A stretch of 64,000 bases of DNA from an uncultured Opitutia bacterium (GCA_937136395.1 CAKZOI010000072.1:62001-126000), one strand, 5' to 3'; positions 45,643 to 55,788 are shown, counted from the stretch's first letter. Made by a program: numbers and translations. The notes: a model not told the origin generated them from the letters alone.

Positions 45643-47478
45643 ATGAACGCCAAAAACATCCGCAACATCGCCATCATAGCACACGTTGACCACGGCAAAA
45701 CAACGCTCGTCGACTGCTTGCTTGCACAAAGTGGCACTTACCGCGAAAATCAGCAGGTGCAAGAACGCGCCATGGACTCCATGGATTTGGAGCGCGAAAA
45801 AGGCATTACCATTAAAGCGAAGAATCTCGCCGTAAAATGGACAAACAAAAAGGACGGCGAAGAATACACCATTAACATTGTCGACACACCAGGTCACGCC
45901 GACTTCGGCGCTGAAGTGGAGCGCGTGATGAAGATGGTCGACGGCGTGCTCCTTCTGACTGACGCAGTGGGTGGTCCACAGGCGCAGACACGCTGGGTGC
46001 TTCGCAAGGCCCTCGACCAAGGCCTCAAGACAATTTGTGTGATCAACAAGGTCGACCGTGACTCGTCTCGCCCAGACTGGGTGCACGACAAGGTGCTCGA
46101 ACTCTTCCTCGACCTCGAAGCCGACGAAGATCAATTCAACGCGCCCTTCCTTTACGCATCCGCCAAAATGGGCTTTGCTGATCGCGAAGTCGATGGCCCG
46201 CGTGAGAACATGATGGATCTTTTCGAAACCATCGTTGAGCGCATTCCAGCACCAGTCATTGAAGAAGGTGACTTCCGCATGCTGGTTTCCAACATCGACT
46301 GGGATGACTATGTCGGCCGTATGGCGATTGGCCGCGTGCTTTCTGGTGAAGTCAAAGTCGGACAAACCATTTTCGCCCTTCGCAAGGACGGCAAACGCGA
46401 GCGCGTGAAAGTCACCAAGATGAAGAGCTTCTCTGGTGCAGGTAACACGGACGACGTGACCGACGCAGTCGCAGGTGATATCGTCGGCCTCGCAGGTTTC
46501 GATGATGTCGACATCGGCGATACACTCGCTGCGCAGCAAGACGCCGAAGCGATGCCATTCGTGCAAATCGATCCAGCGACTGTGCAAATGGAGTTCTCCG
46601 TGAACAACGGTCCTCTCGGCGGTAAAGACGGCAAGAAAGTCACTTCTCGCCAAATCCGTGAGCGCCTCATCCGCGAGACACAGTCCAACATTTCCATCAG
46701 CATCGAAGACACTGACGACGGCACACGCTTCCTCGTCAACGCACGTGGCTCCATGCAAATTGCAGTCCTCGTCGAAACCATGCGCCGCGAAGGCTTCGAG
46801 CTCCTCGTTTCTCGCCCTACAGTGCTTTACAAAGAAATCGACGGCAAACAACACGAGCCCTTCGAGCAAGTCTGGGTCGAAGTTCCCGAAGAGCAACTCG
46901 GTGGCGTCATGGAAAATCTTGCCAAACGTAAAGGTAAAGTCACCAACATGGAGCACCACAATGCAGGTGTGACGGTGGAAGCCGAATGCCCAACACGCGG
47001 CCTAATTGGTTTTGAAAGTGACCTGGTTACCATGACCTCCGGTCACGGTGTAATGAGCCACTCCTTCCTCGAGTATCGTCCACATTGTGGCGAAATCGTC
47101 ACTCGCCTCACCGGCACACTCGTGAGTATGGAACAAGGCAAGACCATGCCCTACGCATTGGATATGATCCAAAACCGCGGCAAGCTCTTCGTCGGCCCTG
47201 GTGAAGACGTTTACGCAGGTATGATCGTCGGCGAAAACCCTCGCACCGAGGACATGCCCGTCAACCCAGCCAAAGCAAAGCAACTCGATAACATGCGTGC
47301 TTCCGGTTCCGATAAGGGCATTCAGCTCGCACCACCAATGAAGTTCTCCCTCGAGCGCGCGATTGAATACATCGCACCCGACGAACTCGTCGAAGCCACA
47401 CCAAACTTCCTCCGCATGCGCAAACGCGAGCTCGACGAAAACAAGCGTCGCAAAGCAGCCAAAGCCGCAAAGAAGTAA
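45643..47478 (+). CDS. typA: Ribosome-associated GTPase TypA/BipA
   Basis: Translational GTPase of the EF-G/LepA class involved in ribosome assembly and stress or cold growth. The 611 aa show G1 AHVDHGKTTLVD, switch region MDSMDLEREKGITIKAKN, G3 DTPGHADFG, G4 NKVDRDSSRP, and the TypA C-terminal domain with YRPHCGEIVTR and a KRRKAAKAAKK tail. The ATG at 45643 follows a heptad leader. A terminator follows at 47503. A long antisense open frame over this gene is not a gene. Confidence 0.97.
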   Translation: MNAKNIRNIAIIAHVDHGKTTLVDCLLAQSGTYRENQQVQERAMDSMDLEREKGITIKAKNLAVKWTNKKDGEEYTINIVDTPGHADFGAEVERVMKMVDGVLLLTDAVGGPQAQTRWVLRKALDQGLKTICVINKVDRDSSRPDWVHDKVLELFLDLEADEDQFNAPFLYASAKMGFADREVDGPRENMMDLFETIVERIPAPVIEEGDFRMLVSNIDWDDYVGRMAIGRVLSGEVKVGQTIFALRKDGKRERVKVTKMKSFSGAGNTDDVTDAVAGDIVGLAGFDDVDIGDTLAAQQDAEAMPFVQIDPATVQMEFSVNNGPLGGKDGKKVTSRQIRERLIRETQSNISISIEDTDDGTRFLVNARGSMQIAVLVETMRREGFELLVSRPTVLYKEIDGKQHEPFEQVWVEVPEEQLGGVMENLAKRKGKVTNMEHHNAGVTVEAECPTRGLIGFESDLVTMTSGHGVMSHSFLEYRPHCGEIVTRLTGTLVSMEQGKTMPYALDMIQNRGKLFVGPGEDVYAGMIVGENPRTEDMPVNPAKAKQLDNMRASGSDKGIQLAPPMKFSLERAIEYIAPDELVEATPNFLRMRKRELDENKRRKAAKAAKK

Positions 47479-47502
47479 ACGTAGCGTTCAACTCTTTAAG
47501 CA

Positions 47503-47534
47503 AAAGCCATTCGGAAAACCGAATGGCTTTCTTG
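47503..47534 (+). terminator. Rho-independent terminator of typA
   Basis: Perfect 12-bp stem AAAGCCATTCGG (47503-47514) and CCGAATGGCTTT (47519-47530) with an AAAA loop, followed by CTTG rather than a full T run. Confidence 0.85.
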
Positions 47535-47539
47535 TTACT

Positions 47540-47563
47540 GGAGGGCTGTGCTCCGTTACAGCC
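47540..47563. repeat. REP-like hairpin downstream of typA
   Basis: GGCTGT (47544-47549) pairs with ACAGCC (47558-47563); an alternative GGAG/CTCC pairing overlaps it. It has no T run. It is similar in type to the hairpins at 48651 and 50334. Confidence 0.45.
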
Positions 47564-47685
47564 GCAGACACTTCGGGATCCCCAGAACACACCGCGGTTG
47601 CGACAGAGCACAACCCTCAATCCGACGATATTCCAATGGTGACAATTCACAACAATCTTGGGCAAGATGATGACCCTAAGTTCAA

Positions 47686-48638
47686 ATGAATAAAGAAAGC
47701 ATCATCTCCGCACTATCAGCGATCATTTTAACAGCAATCATTGGCCTGCTATTAGCCTACCTTTCTACCGAGTTTTTCGAAGTCTACGGATCAGGTGTGT
47801 TTTTACTCACACCAATAGTCTGCGGTGCGCTTTCCGTTTTGATCTATAATCGAAAAGGGCAGAAAACACTGGGCGGCTCGGCAGGTGTCGCAATATTGAG
47901 TGGATGGTTCACCTTGCTTGGTTTTCTAATCGTTGGATTTGAAGGGCTGATCTGCTTAGTTATGGTAGTCCCCATCATGCTGCCTCTATTTATAGTTGGT
48001 GGCATGATCGCCTATCCACTCTCACGAGCGATCGGTAGAAAACTATATGGCGACCTGAGCATCATTCTACTCATCGCATTCGTCCCGATGTTCATGGGCT
48101 TTGAGTCTAGGCAAGAATACATCCCAGAGATTCGAGAGGTGAACACAACTGTCATCATCGAAGGTAAAGTCGGCGATGTCTGGCAGGAGGTGATCGCCTT
48201 CTCAGAAATTCCAGAACCTACCGAAGGCTTTTCAAAGTTGGTATCGCCTACCCAACCGATGCCGAAATTGAAGGCGAAGGCGTTGGTGCGGTCCGCCACT
48301 GCAACTTCACAACAAGAACCTTCGTCGAGCCCATCACTCACTGGGAGGAAAACAAACGGCTCGCATTCGATGTTTTGGAGCAACCCATCCCAATGACTGA
48401 GCTTTCATTGCATGACCACATTCATCCACCCCATCTCGATTGGGCACTGCGCTCCGAGAAAGGCGAATTCCGTTTAACAGATTTAGGTAATGGTAGAATT
48501 GAACTCTCGGCCACAACATGGTTTCATGTAACCATGCAACTCGAACCCTACTGGGGTTGGATGAGCGATTACATGATCCACGCAATTCACCAACGCGTGC
48601 TCAACCACATCAAGCTGACCGTTAAAACCGCACCATAG
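47686..48638 (+). pseudogene. Membrane protein with SRPBCC domain, frameshifted
   Basis: The first frame (47686 on) gives an N-terminal membrane domain with about four helices (to residue 145), then REVNTTVIIEGKVGDVWQEV, the start of an SRPBCC (START/polyketide-cyclase-like) domain. At a run of four T (48229-48232) the frame breaks. Adding one T continues as KVGIAYPTDAEIEGEGVGAV, then FTTRTFVEPITHWEENKRLAF, DVLEQPIPM and on to TAG at 48638. The joined protein of about 317 aa is coherent. The fault is a one-base deletion or a sequencing error in a homopolymer. Ligand and function are unknown. Confidence 0.8.
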
Positions 48639-48650
48639 CTGATCACTGAT

Positions 48651-48670
48651 GGCGCGCAGGGACGCGCGCC
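48651..48670. repeat. GC-rich palindromic hairpin between convergent genes
   Basis: GGCGCGC (48651-48657), 6-nt loop, GCGCGCC (48664-48670), between the SRPBCC gene and der, which converge. It could act as a bidirectional terminator or be a REP-like dispersed repeat; there is no T run. Confidence 0.6.
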
Positions 48671-48727
48671 GCTACCTCTAGGTCGGTGTCTACGTGCCTC
48701 CGCGAGAACCCCTCACGTATGAATCGC

Positions 48728-50281
48728 CTAGCGTCGTTTTTTACCGCCCTTATTGTGGGCTGCTTTCTTCTGAACGATCTTTTTACGGCGTTCTGGGTGT
48801 TTGGTGTCTAGCTCAGCGGCATTCTCGCCCATCTTGCGGACACGGGCTTTATTCTGAATCGTATCGCTTTGACGCGGTGCGTTCTCAGCTCCGTCTTCGT
48901 AGCGCTTTTCTTTACCAACCAAATCAAAGCGCACGGGGCAACCGCTCAAGCGAAACTCGTGAATGATCGCTTTTTCAAGATAGCGGCGATAGCTCGGATC
49001 GAGACGTTCGATCCGATTACAGAAAAATCGAATACGCATTGGGCGTGATCCTGTTTGCACGGCATAGAAGACCTTGAAGCGTTTGGTGCCGACAATCTTT
49101 GGTGAGCGCGCTTCGAAAAGTTTTTCGATAGTATTATTCAAACGCCCTGTGGGTAACTTCATGTCGAGCGTCGCTTCAATGGAAGCTGCGCTTTCGAGCA
49201 TCGACTCAATCTTGAATCCACTCTTGGCAGACACAAACAATACAGGTGGATTTGGCAGGAAGAACATCTCCTTGCGTAAGGACTCCTCATACTTGGTGAG
49301 GAAATGCTTTAAGTTCTTGAAGCCTTCAATCGGATCGCGTTCCCAGCGTTCGATGATGAGGTCCCACTTGTTGACCACAATGACGAGTGCTTTGCCCGCA
49401 TCAAGGATTTCACCCGCAAGCGCTTGGTCCTGCTTAGTGACTCCATCTACCGCGTCGATAATCAGAAAAGCTACATCGGAGCGCTCCAGCGCCGCTTGAG
49501 TGCGAACCGTGGAAAAGTATTCAACCGGACTGTCGACCTTGCGCTTACCTCGCAAACCTGCGGTGTCCGCCATGCGAAACTTGAGGATCTCGCCGTCCTT
49601 ATGCTTGTAGTCGAGGTCGAGTTCAACCGAGTCGCGAGTCGTGCCGGCAACATCACTGACGATGAGGCGATTCGAATTGAGTAGTTTGTTGCCAATGGAG
49701 GACTTTCCGACATTCGGACGCCCAACCAAGGCAATACGGATACGCTTGGACTTATCGCTTTCGCTCTCCTCTGGCACAGGGCCAAGGGCAACTTCGATGG
49801 CCACATTGAGATCTGTAATACCACGCCCATGCTCTGCAGAGGTCATGTAAGGATCACCTAGCCCGAGACGGACAAATTCATCGGCTGTGCCTTCGTGCTC
49901 CTCGAAGTCGACCTTATTGGCCACAAGGATCACCTGCTTACCATAGCGGCGTAGCTTTTGCGCAACAATCTCGTCGAGCGATGTAATGCCTTCCTTGGCA
50001 TCGACCACAAACAGAATCACCGAAGCGGCTTGAATCGCGAACTCCACCTGATCTTCAGCCGCGACTGAAATCTTCTTGGCAGTCATTTCCAACTCCATAC
50101 CGATACCACCGGTATCGAGCAGCACATAGTTATCATTGACCTCGGTAGAAATCAAATCGCGGGTGACACCGGGCATATCGTGAACGATAGACATTCGTTT
50201 ACCGCAAAGCCGGTTGAAGAGACGGCTTTTTCCGACATTAGGACGGCCTACGAGGGCCACGGTTCTGGATGGATCGATCAT
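48728..50281 (-). CDS. der: Ribosome-assembly GTPase Der (EngA)
   Basis: Tandem GTPase needed for 50S subunit maturation. Two complete G domains are seen: GRPNVGKSRLFNRLCG with DTGG and NKVDFEEH, and GRPNVGKSSIGNKLLNS with DTAGLRGKRKV and NKWDLIIERW. A KH-like domain follows (about residues 355-440), and the C-terminus is a Lys-rich tail (ERRKKIVQKKAAHNKGGKKRR in part). The 517 aa is slightly long because of that tail. ATG at 50281 directly after a heptad leader. Confidence 0.97.
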   Translation of the reverse strand: MIDPSRTVALVGRPNVGKSRLFNRLCGKRMSIVHDMPGVTRDLISTEVNDNYVLLDTGGIGMELEMTAKKISVAAEDQVEFAIQAASVILFVVDAKEGITSLDEIVAQKLRRYGKQVILVANKVDFEEHEGTADEFVRLGLGDPYMTSAEHGRGITDLNVAIEVALGPVPEESESDKSKRIRIALVGRPNVGKSSIGNKLLNSNRLIVSDVAGTTRDSVELDLDYKHKDGEILKFRMADTAGLRGKRKVDSPVEYFSTVRTQAALERSDVAFLIIDAVDGVTKQDQALAGEILDAGKALVIVVNKWDLIIERWERDPIEGFKNLKHFLTKYEESLRKEMFFLPNPPVLFVSAKSGFKIESMLESAASIEATLDMKLPTGRLNNTIEKLFEARSPKIVGTKRFKVFYAVQTGSRPMRIRFFCNRIERLDPSYRRYLEKAIIHEFRLSGCPVRFDLVGKEKRYEDGAENAPRQSDTIQNKARVRKMGENAAELDTKHPERRKKIVQKKAAHNKGGKKRR

Positions 50282-50318
50282 TTGAAATAGAAGTTAGAAG
50301 CTAGAAATTAGAAGTCAG
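50282..50318 (-). repeat. 7-nt periodic leader before der
   Basis: On the minus strand the sequence before the der ATG reads as TCTAATT, TCTAGCT, TCTAACT, TCTATTT heptamers and then CAA. No Shine-Dalgarno sequence. Confidence 0.8.
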
Positions 50319-50333
50319 TATCAGAATGTGGTA

Positions 50334-50355
50334 GGATAGACACTCTTGTCTGTCC
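50334..50355. repeat. REP-like hairpin upstream of der
   Basis: GGATAGACA (50334-50342) pairs with TGTCTGTCC (50347-50355) with one G-U pair and a 4-nt loop. It lies between the aminotransferase stop and the heptad leader of der. Confidence 0.55.
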
Positions 50356-50381
50356 CCACTAAGCAGTCGCTAGCATGAGAG

Positions 50382-51572
50382 TTAGCCAAGAGTGCCTGAC
50401 TTACTGATTCTCTCGACGTAGCGCTCGATTCGGTTGGTGGCTTCGAGGATACGTTCGTAGCTAGTGGAGAAGCTTGCGCGAGCGAAGCCTGCACCGCTCG
50501 CGCCAAACGCAGTGCCGGGAACAATCGCGACCTCTTGGTCTTCGAGCAGACCTTTACAAAAATCAATGGATGAAAGTCCCGACTTTTGAATCGATGGGAA
50601 TGCGTAGAAGGATCCTTTGGGCAAGTGACAGTCCAGCCCGATCTCATTGAATCGGCGGACAATCAAATCTCGGCGTTTGTGATACGCCTCCTTCATTTCA
50701 GCGACAGCCGGGGCACCATTTTTAAGCGCTTCAATAGCAGCTTCCTGTGAGAGAATCGGCGCACAGAGCATGCTGTATTGGTGGATCTTCATCATCGCTT
50801 CGATGAGCGGCTGCGGGCCGCAAGCATATCCGATACGGAAACCGGTCATCGCAAATGCCTTGGAGAAGCCATGCAGGAAGATCGTGCGATCCTTCATCCC
50901 CGGCAAAGAAGCGATACTGGTGTGCTCGCCTTCAAAAGTGAGTTCAGAGTAAATCTCATCACTGATCACGAGGAGATCTTTCTCCACCGCAAACTTGGCA
51001 ATCTTTTCGAGCTTGGCACGCTCAGTCACCCCACCCGTTGGATTGGTCGGGAAATTTAAAATCAGCACCTTACAACCTGGCTCCCATGCTTCAGCAACCT
51101 TAGCTGGATCGATTGCAAACTTATCTTCCGCAGACGTCGCCACACAAATCGGCTTCGCATGAGTCAACTTAATGCTTGGACTGTAGGAAACATAGCAGGG
51201 CTCGTGATACATCACCTTATCACCCGGATTCAGCACCGCACGTAGCGCTATATCGAGCGCTTCAGATACGCCAACAGTGACCAAGACATCGGTATCCGGC
51301 TGATAGCTGATATCAAAGTTCTGCTCCACATATTTGCTAATCTCCTGACGCAATCGAATCAGGCCTAGATTGTCCGTGTAGCTCGTCTTGCCTTTTTCAA
51401 GCGCAAGCATAGCGGCCTCACGGATGTGCCACGGCGTGGAAAAGTCAGGCTCACCAATACCGAGCGAAATCGCTTGCGGCATCGCTGCGACAATCGCAAA
51501 GAAATCACGAATACCCGAACGCGGCAGACCACTTACATGATCCGCCACAAAGCGTTGACTAGACTCACTCAT
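50382..51572 (-). CDS. Class I/II pyridoxal-phosphate aminotransferase
   Basis: AspC/aromatic-type transaminase of 396 aa. Motifs are SLGIGEPDFSTP, SYTDNLGLIRLRQEI, ILNFPTNPTGGVT, ISDEIYSELTFEG and the PLP lysine in HGFSKAFAMTGFRIGYACG. Substrate specificity (aspartate, aromatic or other amino acids) cannot be read. The start codon overlaps the stop of the AsnC-type regulator by one base (TAATG), so the two are coupled, and the regulator may respond to an amino acid handled by this enzyme. Confidence 0.9.
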   Translation of the reverse strand: MSESSQRFVADHVSGLPRSGIRDFFAIVAAMPQAISLGIGEPDFSTPWHIREAAMLALEKGKTSYTDNLGLIRLRQEISKYVEQNFDISYQPDTDVLVTVGVSEALDIALRAVLNPGDKVMYHEPCYVSYSPSIKLTHAKPICVATSAEDKFAIDPAKVAEAWEPGCKVLILNFPTNPTGGVTERAKLEKIAKFAVEKDLLVISDEIYSELTFEGEHTSIASLPGMKDRTIFLHGFSKAFAMTGFRIGYACGPQPLIEAMMKIHQYSMLCAPILSQEAAIEALKNGAPAVAEMKEAYHKRRDLIVRRFNEIGLDCHLPKGSFYAFPSIQKSGLSSIDFCKGLLEDQEVAIVPGTAFGASGAGFARASFSTSYERILEATNRIERYVERISKSGTLG

Positions 51573-52054
51573 TAGGGACTAACGGAGGGTTTATCCCCGC
51601 TCTCTGTAGGTGAAAGAAGCAAATGCCCCTGCTCTTTGTAAGCACGCAGCATAAAGTGAGTTGCCGTCGAAAGCACTCCATCGACGCTCGCAAGGCGTTC
51701 CGAAACAAAGGATGCAACTTCGCGAAGGTCCTTACCAATGGCGAAGATCAACAAATCGTAGCTACCTGACATGAGGTAGCAGGACTCCACTGCGTCGAAG
51801 CGGCTGATGCGAGCAGCAAGACGGTCAAAGCCGCCATCGCCTTCGGGACTGATCCGAACCTCAATGACCGCTCGGACGACATCCTCAAGTGCGCGCTCAG
51901 GATTGAACACGGGACGCCAGCCAAGAAGGATATTCTCAGACTCTAGGCGCTTAATTTCAGCCGCGACCGCTGCTTCGGACAGATTTAGGATCTGTGCCAT
52001 TTGCGCAGTGTCGAGGCGCTCACCTTCAAGAAGTAGTTTCAGAACGGAACTCAT
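51572..52054 (-). CDS. Lrp/AsnC family transcriptional regulator
   Basis: The 160-aa protein has an N-terminal winged helix (LDTAQMAQILNLSEAAVAAE, about residues 14-33) and the RAM ligand-binding domain (RISRFDAVESCYLMSGSYDL). This is the Lrp/AsnC fold, which forms octamers that bind amino acids. It lies directly upstream of, and coupled to, the aminotransferase gene, which it probably controls. Confidence 0.9.
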   Translation of the reverse strand: MSSVLKLLLEGERLDTAQMAQILNLSEAAVAAEIKRLESENILLGWRPVFNPERALEDVVRAVIEVRISPEGDGGFDRLAARISRFDAVESCYLMSGSYDLLIFAIGKDLREVASFVSERLASVDGVLSTATHFMLRAYKEQGHLLLSPTESGDKPSVSP

Positions 52055-52144
52055 AAACGCGGCAGTAAATGCAGGTATTCAGAAAAAAGCAATTATGCTT
52101 TAATTGTGTTTTCGCATCGGTTTTCGCGCAAAATAGGCGAGCTA

Positions 52145-54931
52145 TCAAAGCACCGCTTCAATTTCCTGAGCGAGAATATGTAACTCAGAAACCAATTGGG
52201 CGGCATACACATCAACCTCATCAATCGAATTACGCCTACATGCATCTTCAATTGACTGGGCGAGGTTCACACAAGGCTGACATAAGAAAATACTGCTGCC
52301 CCCCTTTAGGCTGTGCGCCACAAAGCGAACTTGTTGACACTCACGAGTCTTCAATGCCATTTCTAAGCGCTTGATTTCATCAGGCATAGTCTGAGCAAAG
52401 ATAGCAGCCACTGAAAGCACATCTTGCCGATCTTCAGGGTCTAAAGTGAGCAGACGCTCCTCAAATGACACATGTTTATCATTAGTAGGACTAGCAACCT
52501 CCTTAGTTGATGTAGATATCGTCTGTGCAACAGTCACTCCCTCCAACACCGCTTTCATTTCTTTGACTCGAAATGGTTTTGAGATATATGCATTCATACC
52601 ACACTCGAGACAGCGCTCACGGTCACCTTTCATCACATGTGCCGTCATCGCGATAATGAATATAGGACTGGCACCCGACTGAGCTTCTTGTGTGCGTATG
52701 CGGCGCGTCGTTTGGTAGCCATCCAAAGTAGGTATTTGAATGTCCATCAAAATACAGTCAAAGCTATGCTCCGCCAGAAGCTCCAAGACCTTGACTCCAT
52801 CCTCAGCAATCATCACTGAATGCCCTAGCTTCTCTAACCTTCGGCGCGCGATGTTTTGATTTACTCGATTATCTTCAGCCAAAAGTATGGACAGTTTAAT
52901 CGCATCTTCAGCAGCGACATACTCAGAACTTACATCGGCACCATCACTCGCCATTTTATTGCTAACTTCAAAGGTCTCTAAGATCACTTCAAGCAAAGTC
53001 GAACGGCGCACAGGTTTCGACAGCGAACGTGACACACCAAATTTTGTCGCACGCTCGGCATCTTGCCGATTCAAGGAAGACGAGAGTAAAATAATACGGC
53101 AATCATCGAGCTCTGGACGATTGCGTACCACACTTGCGAGGTCTAAACCGCTCAAACCTGGCATCTGGTGATCGAGCAAAATCAATTGATACGGATCTCG
53201 ATCTTTCAATGCCCCCTCCAACATAGACAAAGCCTCTGGCCCGTCCTTCGCAAGGCCACTTCGGTAGCCCCAACCGGCACACATCTGTGCGTAGATGTCA
53301 CGATTCGTTTGATTGTCATCAACGACTAAAACATGCAGACCTGCCAACTCTGGATTATACGGCACTGGATCAGCACCATGACTAGGTGTGCATTCAAAAG
53401 GAATTTCAACAAAGAAGGCGGCCCCCTTCCCTTCGATACTTTCCACATCGATCTGTCCACCCATCAACTCCGCAAGCTCTTTACTGATCGATAAGCCCAA
53501 ACCTGTGCCGCCATACTTACGAGTCGTCGACATATCTGCCTGTGTAAAGCTACTGAAAATCGCATCACAACGGGAGGCATCGATCCCGATCCCCGTGTCG
53601 ATTACCGAAAAACGGAGACGCGCATCTAGCTCACTCAACTCCAAGGTATCGGCGCGTAAAGTGACCTCACCAGTATCGGTAAACTTGATTGCATTACTGA
53701 CTAAGTTATAGAGCACTTGCTTCATTCGTGTAGGATCGCCCATGACATATCGAGGCATTGAATCATCGTATGTAACAAGTAACTCCAACCCCTTCTTGCG
53801 CGCAACAGGTGAGAACTCTGCGGCGACATCTTCCAGTAATGTGACCGGACAAAAATTCAACTTCTCCAGGTTCAACTGTCCCGCCTCAATCTTGGAGAAA
53901 TCAAGCACGTCATTAATCAACGCCATTAATGTGCCACTACATTGCACTACAGTATCCAGATAATCACGCTGCTCCGCATCCAGATTTGTCTCTTGGCAGA
54001 GCTCCGATGCGCCGACAATTCCGTTGATCGGCGTGCGGATCTCATGGCTCATCGCCGCAAGGAACTCACCCTTCGCCCGACTCGCAGCCTTGGCCTCTTC
54101 AATTGCAAAACGCAAGTCAGATTCAGTTCGCTTCAAATCGCTGATGTCACGCGCCACACTAACCGACCCAATAATGACATCATCACTACTTCGCACCGGA
54201 ACCGTCGTCATCTGCAACCAATGCGTTTTCCCATTCTTAAAAGAGAAATGTGTCACCTTATTTACGGACGGCAGACCTTTCCCGATCACGTCAAGGTCAT
54301 TGGCCGCAACCCACTTCGTGCTTTCCTCTGTAATATGATCCGAAAGAAACTCACCTGCTAATGAAGAATTCACATCCACTGCCGCCGCTTTGCGAAATTC
54401 TCGATTCGTAATGATAAAGCGTCCATCGGTATCTCGTAAAAAGACGTATTCGAGAGTATTATCCAGCAGCGATTGCAATATCTTGAACTCACTACGCGTG
54501 CTAAAACGCAATTGCTCATTCACGGACGGATGTTCCAGCGTGTAGAGCCAAATACGCCCAGGCACTTCAGCATCAGAGTAAACCATCACCTCTACCGAAC
54601 TGATGCCATGCTGGTTCGCTAACGGCACCACACGCCCCGTCCAACTCACTCCAGCCAGCAAGCTCTCAAGCACACGGGACCAACCACCCTCTACGCGAAA
54701 ATGAAACTGCTCTTCAATCGACCGGGCACCAGGATTCGTATCGAAATAAAACATCTGCATATGCTTATTTGCTCTCCGCATATGCTTGCCAGATTCGTCA
54801 TACACAACCATTCCCCAAGGACATGACTCGGGGAACTGAATAGCTATTTCTGTATCGGATTCACTCAAAATGGAAGGGGACAAAGGGGTTAAGTAGATCA
54901 GCTTTTTAAGAAATTGACAATCGTCGTCCAC
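52145..54931 (-). CDS. Hybrid sensor histidine kinase (PAS-HK-REC-REC-HPt)
   Basis: Multi-domain signalling protein of 928 aa. A PAS-like N-terminal region (about 30-135) and a clear PAS domain (about 150-265, [20 protein letters not shown]) are followed by HisKA with the phospho-His at 296 in [14 protein letters not shown]. The HATPase_c domain has [16 protein letters not shown] and GGTGLGLSI. Two receiver domains follow ([14 protein letters not shown] with LLDHQMPG, and [12 protein letters not shown] with [10 protein letters not shown]), and a C-terminal HPt ([11 protein letters not shown]). No transmembrane segment is seen, so it is cytosolic. The GTG at 54931 overlaps oleB by 34 nt; TTG at 54883 or 54868 are alternatives. 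Signal and target are unknown. Confidence 0.9.
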   Translation of the reverse strand: MDDDCQFLKKLIYLTPLSPSILSESDTEIAIQFPESCPWGMVVYDESGKHMRRANKHMQMFYFDTNPGARSIEEQFHFRVEGGWSRVLESLLAGVSWTGRVVPLANQHGISSVEVMVYSDAEVPGRIWLYTLEHPSVNEQLRFSTRSEFKILQSLLDNTLEYVFLRDTDGRFIITNREFRKAAAVDVNSSLAGEFLSDHITEESTKWVAANDLDVIGKGLPSVNKVTHFSFKNGKTHWLQMTTVPVRSSDDVIIGSVSVARDISDLKRTESDLRFAIEEAKAASRAKGEFLAAMSHEIRTPINGIVGASELCQETNLDAEQRDYLDTVVQCSGTLMALINDVLDFSKIEAGQLNLEKLNFCPVTLLEDVAAEFSPVARKKGLELLVTYDDSMPRYVMGDPTRMKQVLYNLVSNAIKFTDTGEVTLRADTLELSELDARLRFSVIDTGIGIDASRCDAIFSSFTQADMSTTRKYGGTGLGLSISKELAELMGGQIDVESIEGKGAAFFVEIPFECTPSHGADPVPYNPELAGLHVLVVDDNQTNRDIYAQMCAGWGYRSGLAKDGPEALSMLEGALKDRDPYQLILLDHQMPGLSGLDLASVVRNRPELDDCRIILLSSSLNRQDAERATKFGVSRSLSKPVRRSTLLEVILETFEVSNKMASDGADVSSEYVAAEDAIKLSILLAEDNRVNQNIARRRLEKLGHSVMIAEDGVKVLELLAEHSFDCILMDIQIPTLDGYQTTRRIRTQEAQSGASPIFIIAMTAHVMKGDRERCLECGMNAYISKPFRVKEMKAVLEGVTVAQTISTSTKEVASPTNDKHVSFEERLLTLDPEDRQDVLSVAAIFAQTMPDEIKRLEMALKTRECQQVRFVAHSLKGGSSIFLCQPCVNLAQSIEDACRRNSIDEVDVYAAQLVSELHILAQEIEAVL

Positions 54932-55788
54932 ACTTCTTCACCGCCGTCTTCGAGTATATAGTGCCCGCATTTGGGGAACAACTGCATATCCGCATTCGGA
55001 TAGATTGACTGCCAACGACGATAAAAGTGCATGTTAAAACAAAAGTCCTTACCGCCCCAGACCATTTGAATCGGAATATCAGCAAGTTTAGTTAAATTGG
55101 CCTCCACCTCGGCCAAAGTTGCATAACTGCGATGAGTCTGACGCAGTGGAATGTCTTTCACGAAATTCCAGACAGCCACACGATCTGCCCAATTTCGATA
55201 CGGCCATAACATGCCTCGTTTCACCGTATCGGTCAATGGATACTTCACAGACATAACCGCCGCGGGACCTGCAAAGCCATTCAAGCCACGAATCACCGCT
55301 TCACCGAGTAGTGGCACTTTAATCGACGCAATGCGCAAAGGTATACGCTTCGATACAAACGCCGCTGTATTTAAAAGCACCAACTTCTCAATCGAATCTG
55401 GACGACGGCCTGCTAGACCACAACCGATCGCACCACCCCAGTCATGCACAACCAGACTAAAGGCCTCGATTCCCAAGTGGTCGACTAGGCTTTCAACATC
55501 TTTGATACGCTGCTCTAGTGTATAGGTATAGTCTTGCGGCTTATCTGAAAGACCACAGCCGACATGATCTGGCACGATACAACGATAGCCCCGAGCGGTC
55601 AGGGCTTTGATTAAATTCCGATAATAAAACGACCAAGTCGGGTTGCCGTGCAGCATCAACACCACTGGCCCAGTTCCTTCGTCAAGATAATGCATGTTCA
55701 CTCCGTTCCCAAGATCGAGTTCATTACTCGCAAAAGGATACTCCAGACGCACATCTGTAGGTAATTCAGTCGCTCTTGAATTATACAT
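54898..55788 (-). CDS. oleB: OleB-like beta-lactone decarboxylase (alpha/beta hydrolase)
   Basis: The haloalkane-dehalogenase-like fold has HGNPTWSFYYRNL (oxyanion and halide-type Asn/Trp), the nucleophile VVHDWGGAIGCGL, and the catalytic His in CGHYILEDGG. In olefin-making bacteria OleB removes CO2 from a beta-lactone to give the long-chain cis-olefin. The neighbouring oleA supports OleB over a haloalkane dehalogenase, which cannot be excluded from sequence alone. The ATG at 55788 overlaps the oleA stop by 8 nt. Confidence 0.78.
   Translation of the reverse strand: MYNSRATELPTDVRLEYPFASNELDLGNGVNMHYLDEGTGPVVLMLHGNPTWSFYYRNLIKALTARGYRCIVPDHVGCGLSDKPQDYTYTLEQRIKDVESLVDHLGIEAFSLVVHDWGGAIGCGLAGRRPDSIEKLVLLNTAAFVSKRIPLRIASIKVPLLGEAVIRGLNGFAGPAAVMSVKYPLTDTVKRGMLWPYRNWADRVAVWNFVKDIPLRQTHRSYATLAEVEANLTKLADIPIQMVWGGKDFCFNMHFYRRWQSIYPNADMQLFPKCGHYILEDGGEEVWTTIVNFLKS

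Noticed and set aside
45471-45689. Small open frame starting after the inverted repeat upstream of typA
   Set aside because: It runs through the terminator-like hairpin and heptad leader and overlaps typA in another frame; no coding character.
45625-46959. 444-aa open frame antisense to typA
   Set aside because: It lies fully opposite a well-supported GTPase gene; its His/Asp/Phe/Val-rich composition is the mirror of typA codons and no family is recognised.
48375-48638. Separate small gene downstream of the membrane gene
   Set aside because: Its sequence is the second half of the SRPBCC domain and reads straight on from the first frame after one added base.
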